64,000 bases of DNA from Paramecium tetraurelia (lineage: Eukaryota; Ciliophora; Oligohymenophorea; Peniculida; Parameciidae): positions 439,027 to 503,026 of the forward strand of contig NW_001799641.1 of NCBI RefSeq assembly GCF_000165425.1, given 5' to 3'. Under the pieces are notes generated by a model, which saw only the letters and a list, made by a program, of their open reading frames with translations, was not told the origin of the DNA and did not search any database. The position numbers and the translations under genes were made by a program. Of the stretch, positions 55,301 through 64,000 are shown in pieces (the stretch's first letter is position 1; every line of letters starts with the position of its first letter).

Positions 55301-58300
55301 CCAACAAAATTACTCAATTTATTTTAACAAGTCTTAATGCAAGATCATATGTAGTATTTATGGTTTCTTGAAAAATTGAGGTAATTTAATGAGAAAAATA
55401 CATAGAAATTAAATGAAGGGAATTAAAATCCAATGATGAGGAGTGCATCATCGTTAAGAAGTACAAGTCAAGGCTAATAACAGATTTTATCTTCAGATAT
55501 TAATTTATAAGTATCAGATGTGTAAGATTAGATAAAGCATATAGAAAATGAATTAAAATTTAATAAAATTGGTATAGAGATCTTTTGGAGAGAACTGATA
55601 TAATTTGGAAGTCTAGAAAGATAATTATCAATAAATCCTATTGAAGCACTTTGTTAAATTATCAGAAAAGGGGAACCTTTTGAACTTTTGGATGGAGATT
55701 CCTAAACAATTGACAAAGAAATTTTGTTAAAAATAATATAAAAGCTCCATTAAGATAAGAATGAAAAAGTATTAGTCTTAAGTGTCTTAGGACCTTAAAG
55801 TTCAGGTAAATCCACTTTATTGAATAATTTATTTGGATGCCATTTTTGGACAAGTGTTGGTAGATGCACAAGAGGAGTTCATATGCAATTAATAAAAGTG
55901 AGAAATAAAGAAAAATTTGGAGGATTATTTAATCAAATTCTTCTTTTGGATACTGAAGGTCTTTAAAGTCCAAATTAAACAGATGTTGAATTTGATTAAA
56001 AAATGTCCTTGTTTATTTTAGCTATCAGTGATATCATTCTGATAACTGTTAAAGGTGATATCAACTTATAATTCCATAATCTTATTGAAGTGTGTTTATT
56101 TCAATATAGCTAATTAATATAAAATCTCTCAGGAGTTAAATAAATTGTATGGTGTTTTAACCAAAATAACGACGTTTAAAAGAAAGGGCCTTTTTTTGAA
56201 TAAATTCAATAGTTGGTTATGAGAGTGGAATAGAGAAATTAGCAACCAAGTTAATCTGATCCAGAGATCAAAGAATAATATAATGAATAAATTGATTATG
56301 CAAGGATTATTGATATTGATACAAAACATATATGGGTTTTGGGATTTGCTTAAATTCAGAATATTTGGGATTTTCAAAAGTGGACTTAATCAAGCCTTAA
56401 TGAAACTTTTTCTAAAAATGCTTATTACAATGGAATAATGATGCTTAATAATTATGTAGAAAAATTTTAATTCTAGAATGAAATTGGTTAACTTTAAACT
56501 CTCTCTTAAGTTTTATCAGCGATTGATGGAACTTGGAACAATATTCAAAAATTACCGGACTATATAGAGTTTTCAGAATTACTTCAATATGACTAAAACA
56601 AAGACATGAAAATTGAATACTAAAAGATCTTTAAAATTAAAAGTGCTGAGTTTGATTTCAAAAATCAAATTAGAATTTAAATTTAGGAGGAAGCTCTAAA
56701 AAATAAACCATCTGAAGAATTTTTTATTTAATTAAAGGAAAAAAAAATTGATGATATTAATAATAAACTAAAAACTATTTAAGAATCAATCAGTGAGGAA
56801 CTTCAAAAATTTAGGTAAACTAAGAAGATTTCTAAAAATATTTATTTAAAATAATTAGAATAGCTAGATAGATAATTTTAAAATGAAAGATTGGTATGTA
56901 ATCTAATAATTACAGAATCAATCCTTTCTCAAAAAATTAAATATGATTAAGATTCAAGTTTATAAAACTTAGAAAAGGCTTTTAGAACTTCATATGACAA
57001 TTAGAGATACATGCAGCTGGATTAAGATCAAATCTTGGAGTAATTTAATCAAGAGTGGGAAAATATTTTAGAATAATTTTCCAAGACTTTAAATTCTTAA
57101 TTTGATAAATTTTAAACAATGCAATATGAGACAATTAAAGGACATTATAATGACTTTATTATTAAATCAAGTCTGGAATCTGAATATCTAAATTTGTTAA
57201 GATATCAGATAAATAATACTCAACCATCAAAATCTAATTAGGAATTTTAGTAATTGTTTTAGAAGTATCTTGAGGAGTTACAGGAAAATTAATTTAGGCC
57301 TATCCTTAAAGCAGATTAAGAATTTTTTCATATCTATGATAAGCCAATAAAAGATAAAATTTAAGAATTTGAGGAAACAAATTGTATTAATTTTCTAAAA
57401 TTTTATACATGCTAAATATAAGTTGAATATATAGCAAAAAATGAGATTAAAATATATTTAGATAATCATATCATCGATGATTTTGAATACTTATTGAAAG
57501 TTAATTAAGACAATTTTGAAGACATCTTACAAGATAATTAAAACAAAGATATAAATACATATTTTTTTTAAACCTTTTTCGATTATTTTCAGTTAGAATA
57601 TGATATTTAATTGATTGGATAAAATGCCTTCTGAAAACTAAAAATGATTATTTCTGAAGAATCTGAACAAAGTAAATGAAATTACATATAAATACCTGAT
57701 AAACTAGGTAAAAAAAGTAATTTTAAAAACTTTCCAAGAAATAATTACAAAACTCTAAAAATTGAAGAATCTTTAGCAACAGTCTCTATGCTCTTAAGTA
57801 AAAGGGATTTTAGATTAAATTTAATAAATAGGCTAAATTGTTTCTGAAAAAATAGAGTATGAATACAATAACAAAGATTATAATTAATATGAAGTTTACA
57901 TTAATATGACAAAAGATCTGGATTCAAAATAATTATATTCGAATTTGAATCAGTTTAGTAAAATATTTACAAATTTAATGGAGAAAGAAAAGGGTTGGGA
58001 GAGATTATATATGGAAGTTTATCAACTTCGTTTATTAAGAAATGGGTGTTGATATAATAATGTTGTCATAAAACTAATAATTAATAAAAAGAAGTTTCAT
58101 TGTTATGATATGTAGAAAATAAATATGATTAAGTCTTAGAAATTGAAAGTAAAATCTAATTCAAGGCTAGATTTAATAAGTCCATGATTTCATACTTTGG
58201 ATTAATATGTAACTAAATTAGGAGAGAGATGCATAATATATTTTGGTTTATTAATTATTTGGAGATTTATATGTTTTTCTTAATGGTAATCTGTAAATAA

Positions 58301-59969
58301 AATTATAGATTAATTGAAATAAAAGAAATTGGATCTATTAGAAAAGTTTTTTGCTTATCTTCAAAAAAATGACTATAAATTAAGTAGGATTTAAGCAAGT
58401 GAATTATTTGAAACAATTAAGAGGAATTTTGAATTACAATTTTATAATAAATATACTCCTCAAATTGTAGAAGAGATTTAAAATTAATAATGTGATCTAG
58501 AATAATAGTTCTTAGAATCAGACGATAAAGAATTTATAATAAATTATATAATAGATTAAAAAAATGTAATAAACAATCATGTGGACAAAAAATTAGATGA
58601 GTTAACAATAAGGTTGGAGGAGGATTTTTAATTTGAATTAGCTGAGCAATACTAAGAACTAATTGAAAAATTAAAGAAAAACGCTCATTTGTTAAAAGAA
58701 TATCTAGTGCCTAACCTAAATGTTGAAGAATACTTTGAGAACCCATAACAAGATTTAGAGAGAAAATTGTTTGGAATTGTAGTTTGTTTTCTTTAGGGAA
58801 GTAATTCTAGAGACATAAATTTAATAAATAAAAAATACAAATTTATATTTTATTAAGGTGAAAAAGTGAAAGTGGAATTCCATTTGAACAATCTACAGAA
58901 TCCGGAAATTAAATTATTAGATGTTTTTGTTGAGGAGTTAATTGAAATTTTGAACCAAAAAAAAAATATAAAAATATAACTTAACTTTAATCTATTCAAA
59001 ATGTAAGAATAATTATTCAAAAAAAAAATAGAAATGTAAGGATGTCAAACTTCTTGTGGTTTTTGCAATAGAAAATGTGATTTACAGTAGGAGCATCAAT
59101 CAAATCATGAATGCTAAAATGGACATTTTTTAATAGGTATAAATATTTAATTTATCATAATAAGTGAATTTGGAGAAATAAAAATAATAATATTCATGTG
59201 ATGATGATTTTTTTTTTTTAAGGCGAGTTGAAAATTTTGAATGGGATTTCGATCCAAAATAAAATATCGATCAAAAAAAATAATTAAAAGACAAATTAAT
59301 AAAAATTTGGTAAGAATATGGTCAGGATATCTGTAATAAATTACAAAAATCTTACTAAAACATATAATAATTGAATCATAATAGAGTTCACTATATTTTC
59401 ATTTTGGATAGTTCAGAGTCTATGAATAAGGATTGGACTGATATTAAAAAAGGAGTTCGAGAGTTCATAAAAAAAATCAAGGAGAAAGATTAGGTTGAAA
59501 ATAAAGAATTTTGGATAAGTCTCATCCTTTTTAACAAAGAATAGACTACACTTATAAATAGTAAAAGGGCTAGGGATATAAAAACAAAATTTAAAATGAA
59601 CTTTTTAGGGGGAGGAACAAACTTTGGGAAACCAATCAAGAAAGCCATAAATCTAGTTAAAAAAGACAATACCTCTGATCTGTATAAATTTATAAATATC
59701 AAAGATTCTTAATATTATTCTACACTGATGGAAAAGCTGCTATTCCAGAATAAGAACTTAAAAAGATGTAGAACCTAGAGGAAGAAAAAAGAAAAAAAAT
59801 ACATTTAATAGCCTGTACGCATGATTCTAACACTTAAAATAAAGTTCTTAATAACATGGTTAAATATTTTAGTGATCATATCAAATAAGCAGAAATTTTT
59901 ACTTTTTCTTCGGCAAATGTTTTGATTGGCTTTTGGTCTGTAGTTATAAATTTTAGATTGAATAGATGA
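52355..59969 (+). CDS. very large GTPase fused to Cys/His module and VWA domain
   Basis: About 2,500 codons. The 1,130-residue N-terminal part is helical. The GTPase has VLSVLGPQSSGKSTLLNNLF (P-loop, about 55785-55830), GRCTRGVHMQL (switch I), LLLDTEGLQS (G3) and VWCFNQNND at the G4 position, a GBP/VLIG/atlastin-like set. Long coiled coil follows, then GCQTSCGFCNRKCDLQQEHQ with further Cys/His (about 59040), and a C-terminal VWA domain beginning HYIFILDSSESM (MIDAS DxSxS intact) to LFYTDGKAAIPEQ. Two introns near the end (28 and 23 bases) end in AAG. Frame is broken around 57.63-57.67 kb and unclear at 58.05-58.3 kb. One gene or two is not settled, but frame continuity favours one. Confidence 0.7.
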
Positions 59970-60627
59970 CTATAAGTGATAATTATATTTAAATTAATAA
60001 TCTTAGTGAAAATTTATAATTTCTATATGCTTTGGGAAAACCACTTAGACAAGCCAAAAACATTCATCATAAATCCCAATTGATATTAAGTAGTACGAGT
60101 AGGTACCTTAAGTATTCTATTTTTTATTCTCTTAACATAAATTAAATTAAATATTTTTTAAATTATAAAATTTATTCATAGTATATATATAATATTATTA
60201 TAATAATCGCTAAATACATTATTTATATTCATAAATTTTTAATCATATATTTTTGAATAATTTGATAATCATTAATTATAGGCATTTAATATTACGAGCT
60301 CTAATTTGGAATAAGATTCTTAAACAGAATTATTAATTTAAAAATTGTTTTATAATCAATATGATTGCTGATATTCTTAATAGTCTATGTGGTTCTTCAA
60401 TTTTAACATCAAAACAATAATTTCTAATTTTATATTTAGAGATATTGAAAAATAAATTCAATAATTAATGAATAAATTTTCTGTCATATAAAAACAGCCA
60501 AAAGCGAAGAAAAAGGATTCTGATTAATGTGTTTAAATATATATAAGTTATGTTAGTTAAATAATGTCAATAAATGAGTCATTATAATTAATTAAGTAAC
60601 TTAAAATTAATTGTCAGAGTTATAATA
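59970..60627. other. AT-rich intergenic stretch
   Basis: About 660 bases with no supportable frame or repeat. Confidence 0.4.
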
Positions 60628-61332
60628 ATGGGGATAACTTGCTCATCTTAACGAAAACTAACATCATAGGTCGGTTTCCAAAACTAAAATTCTAATGAAT
60701 AAAATGGAAAATGTAAAAATATTTAATAAAAAAATGAAAACGATTAAAAGATGTCCATTAGCAATGGGATTTCTTATTTCTTAAGAAGAATAGATTAATT
60801 TAATAAGTCAGATCAACCACATGAAACAAAATAACTAATTTCATTCTTTGAAAAATAGAAGTAATGGTTAGAATGGAAATTAGAATGTGATATTGCCTTC
60901 ATAATTGATTTAACAACAAAAAATGACAAAAAAAGGATTAGATTATTAAAGGAACTATTAGCAGATAAGGAGAGGCATTAATCTAGATTCGGAATTATAT
61001 ATCTCGGAAATGATAAAGCTTAATTCGATTTAATAGATGACTCCTAAGAAACAACTTACAATCTGTAAAAATAATTATAAAATCTGAAATTGGATGACTG
61101 GATAAACATTTTTAAGGCTCTTAGAGCACATATAATTTTCAATAAAGAGTAAATCTTACCTTCAATTTATATTTTGAGTGAAAATTAATAATCCTAAAAT
61201 GATGATTCGATACTAGAAGTTGTTGATAATTTATTAGAGGATACTTGTTAGAAGCATTCTCTTAATTTCCATTGTAATAGTTACAAGTTAGAAGATAAAG
61301 AGTTTTATAGCGAATAGGAACTAAAATTATGA
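60628..61332 (+). CDS. small VWA-like protein with acylation-type N-terminus
   Basis: Intronless 234 residues, ATG 60628 to TGA 61330-61332. The N-terminus MGITCSSQRK suits myristoylation and palmitoylation. After an Asn/Gln-rich linker comes a Rossmann/VWA-like pattern: CDIAFIIDLTTKND (strand 1 with DxT), an amphipathic helix, SRFGIIYLGND, WINIFKALRAHIIF, PSIYILSEN, and NLLEDTCQKHSLNFHC. The MIDAS is at best partial (D-x-T without the later Thr/Asp). It sits on the same strand 660 bases after the GTPase-VWA gene, which also ends in VWA. The VWA call is by pattern only. Confidence 0.55.
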
Positions 61333-61800
61333 GGTATGATGATTGTAATATAACTAAAATTTTTCATAATAATTTCTTAATTGTGCAATAATATATAATT
61401 TTAAATATAAATAATAAGATTTTTTAAAATTAGTTTTTATTTCGATTCACCAATTGCCTAAACATTTTAAGCAATAGCACTATTATATTCAACACAATAA
61501 AGTAAGCTGATGGAAGTTTATAATTAGATTATTGATTTAAATGATAAGGAAAACTGTAAATTGACTGTTGTTTGATTAATAATAAGTAGAAACTGTTAAC
61601 AGATGAGATAATAAAGATATTACACGTATAGTACTTTTAAAATATATTGAATATGATTATCAACTTTATTGGAAATATTTTGATAATTATATATTTTTAT
61701 TAATATAAAGAATTAAGATCTTGAGAATAGTAGAAATTTGATATTAAAAAGTAAATTTGAAGTTTATTTTTTATAAAATACTATAGGCATAAGAATTTAT
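61333..61800. other. AT-rich intergenic stretch
   Basis: About 470 bases between convergent genes. No feature seen. Confidence 0.4.
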
Positions 61801-62196
61801 TCAAAATATCCTTTCTGTATTTATTCTTTATATTATATTGCTTCCTTGTTTTTACTTAGTTTAAGATTTTTTAAGAATTTTTTAATTTGTTGAATTACTA
61901 GTAATGTCCGGATTATTAATTCTTTATGGAATATTCCAACAAGGAGTTTCTAAACTATCTCCTCTATCTCTGCTATCCTCCATGTCATCAGATTAATCTG
62001 GCTTTTCAGTTGTTCCAAAAAATAAAAAACAAGGATAATTGTTGTCTATGTTGTTATTAATCTGATTATCATAGTTTTGTTAATAAAGTTTAGGATAATA
62101 TTAAAAAGCCTGTGGTTTATTTGCTGTAATTTGATTATCCTCCTCTAATTATTCAATCGATTACATTTACTTATTGGTGCTGACAAGTGATCCCAT
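61801..62196 (-). CDS. MGSLVS-start hypothetical protein
   Basis: Intronless, 131 residues, ATG 62194-62196 to TGA 61801-61803. The N-terminus MGSLVSTNKQ is a strong N-myristoylation context (Gly2, Ser6, Lys9) with no early Cys. The middle is Gln/Asn-rich, then an acidic patch (DQSDDMEDSRDRGD) and a basic tail. Probably disordered and membrane-tethered. No family recognised. Confidence 0.6.
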
Positions 62197-62744
62197 TTAT
62201 GTAAATTAATTAAATTATTATAGTTTAAAGATTGGTAATTTAAGAATAAACAAGGGATGTTTATTATTAAAATTAGATTTATTTTTTACTAGAATAAGCT
62301 TCAAATTTAAAATCATTACTTAAGTTGGTTTTATTTAAAAACATAAATTAAATATAGATAGTAGATCCTTAGATGAAAGTATTATAAGTAAATTAATATA
62401 AGTATAGAAACAATATAATCATAGTTTTACCACTAATTATTTTCTAATCATTTTTGAATACTTCAACAATCATTGGATCTTATATCAATTTTTAAGATAA
62501 TCTTTTTAAATATATTTTTACTATAAAGCGCTTATTTTAAATATAATCAATTCCTCATATATTGTTAAGATAACAAAACTTAAATTGTTATTTAGTAGAT
62601 CATAACGATTATCTTATTAATTTGAGTTCTAAACATGCTAATATTAGATTCAGATAAATTCTTACAAATTTCGAATCCTGCTGAACATTCATATTGGTAT
62701 ATATTTAATTAATATTAATTAAAATGAGTTTAGTAAACTAATAA
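62197..62744. other. AT-rich intergenic stretch
   Basis: About 550 bases with no supportable gene; it lies between the 3' end of the ankyrin gene and the 5' end of the MGSLVS gene. Confidence 0.4.
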
Positions 62745-64000
62745 TCAGACTCTCATTTTTAACTCCAATAGTAGTTCATCATCTACTTAATAATTTAAAG
62801 GGATGACCTTTTAATGAAGCATTTATTAATTATCTGTCCTTCGTTAAAGATTAGGATTAATCTATGTATATATCAATCAAAAAATAATACCGTTGCTATA
62901 TAATCTTAAAGATTTAATGATTTAAGTAATTCCAAACTACCAAATGCCAGGGGAGTACAATTGTCTTTATTGATCACATTTAAATCACCTCCTTTATTTA
63001 GAAAATCAATTATAATTTATTTATTCCCTGATTGGAATGCCATATGGAGCGGAGTATTGTCATTTGAGCACTTTTAATTTACATCTGCCCCTGCTCTTAG
63101 CAATAGCTTAATCATTTGAACGTCACCATATTTAGCACTGTAATATAAGGGAGTATTTCCATATTAGTCATATTATTCGGTATCAGCCTTAACATAATTA
63201 AACCCTGCTGATTCTGCAATTACTACACTTTTCATTTTCGATGCTTATATCAGCTTTCTACTTTTTACTTTAGTTTCTCCACTAATTCTAATTTTAGCTG
63301 CCTTATTAATTAAGGATTATTTTAAACTTTCATTCTTCTATTCTAATTTTAAATGCAAACTCTATAAATTACAATTCAATTACTTATTTAACAATTCTAC
63401 TGCTTGCTAACGAAATATCTAAGGTTTTTTATTGACTTAATCTTTGAGTTTATGGAGATGATGGCGTCGAATATGGAACAAAAATAGACTTTTGAATTTA
63501 TTCAAGAGGTAATTTAGGAGGAGAAAATATTGAAAGATCCTTTAATTTTTCAGTCTGCCTTTTATTTAATTCATGAGATAATTCTTCAAAAAATCTTTTT
63601 GCTTTCAAACACTTTTAGATTTTGATTTCAATATCTCTATTTTTTTATTCTACTCTTTATTCAACCATATTGGATACTTTCTTTTTGTACAAATATCTTT
63701 TAATTGCCATTTTAATTTTATTGGCTGCTTGTATTTCTATGTCTTCTGATAACCACTGTTATTATAGGGGTGATTCTTTTGATTCAATCTCATTCATAAA
63801 TTTTAATTATTAACTTTAAAATCTTCTGCGAGATTATGGTCCTCCACTATAAAATTAAAGAAACTCACTTTTCTTTATATTATAATTTCTTATAGCTAAT
63901 CTGAAATTTTGGCTTTACTTTATCAATTTCTCTTGCAAAACTTGATTTTGTTTATCCTCTTATGCCAAAATCATTAATTTAGATGGAGGATGAAATTTGT
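62745..64000 (-). CDS. IQ-motif and ankyrin-repeat protein, N-terminus outside window
   Basis: Minus-strand frame open to the right window edge. Two introns are placed (22 bases after RIVKQ; 29 bases near the C-terminus). Visible order: basic helical segment; IQ-like calmodulin-binding stretch (ANKIKMAIKRYLYKKKV); coiled coil; Pro/Ser linker (SIFSPPKLPLEQ); then ankyrin repeats NTPLYYSAKYGDVQMIKLLL, NTPLHMAFQSGNKQIIIDFL and a degenerate third (CTPLAFGS), ending at TGA 62745-62747. IQ plus ankyrin suggests a Ca2+/calmodulin-regulated adaptor. The start codon is not in the window. Confidence 0.75.

Noticed and set aside
57634-58310. TGA as a read-through sense codon in the GTPase gene
   Set aside because: Reading straight through meets further TGA codons within 100 bases, whereas a different frame is clearly coding from about 57660.

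Overview
The window is AT-rich, gene-dense DNA that only makes sense with the ciliate code in which TAA and TAG are glutamine and TGA is the only stop. Long frames full of TAA/TAG run unbroken to a TGA, genes lie 50-200 bases apart, and introns are 20-31 bases long, beginning GT (mostly GTA) and ending AG. Together this points to the macronuclear genome of Paramecium or a very close relative. I saw no virus-like element, transposon, tRNA, rRNA or CRISPR array. A run of 24 N at 25583-25606 marks a scaffold gap.

Layout. 1-4.6 kb: TLDc-domain protein (5' end off the window), tetraspanin-like protein, two hypotheticals, and a DHHC-type protein whose DHHC reads DFHS. 4.7-12.6 kb: BAH-PHD chromatin reader, ArfGAP, condensin kleisin CAP-H, coiled-coil protein, VPS26. 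12.6-19.9 kb: coiled-coil protein, broken methyltransferase, MGSAVC-type protein, CSN6-like MPN protein, decayed GSK3-like kinase, secreted/type I membrane protein. 19.9-25.7 kb: ankyrin-Sec7-PH protein, coiled-coil protein, RPS17, AGC kinase, membrane protein cut by the gap. 26-37.5 kb: small genes, RPL7A, TPR protein, PI4-kinase, an unknown, a small TIM chaperone, a cyclic-nucleotide-type K+ channel, RPL18, MORN protein. 38.8-51.6 kb: acylation-type small proteins, a decayed alpha/beta hydrolase, a secreted protein and an 8.3-kb cysteine-rich/multi-pass surface protein gene. 52-62 kb: a roughly 2,500-residue protein joining a very-large-GTPase-type domain, a Cys/His module and a VWA domain, then a small VWA-like protein and another acylation-type protein. 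The right edge holds an ankyrin/IQ protein running off the window.

Themes. Membrane trafficking and lipid signalling recur (ArfGAP, ankyrin-Sec7-PH, VPS26, PI4-kinase, DHHC-like). Two enzyme families appear with the catalytic residue lost but the gene intact (DHHC-like, Sec7). Seven proteins start MG with an N-myristoylation-like context. Several otherwise intact conserved genes, including RPS17, VPS26 and RPL18, each carry one unexplained small frame break, so either the assembly has indel errors or duplicates are decaying. Gene models were built by hand from both strands; introns were placed where they restore frame and family similarity.
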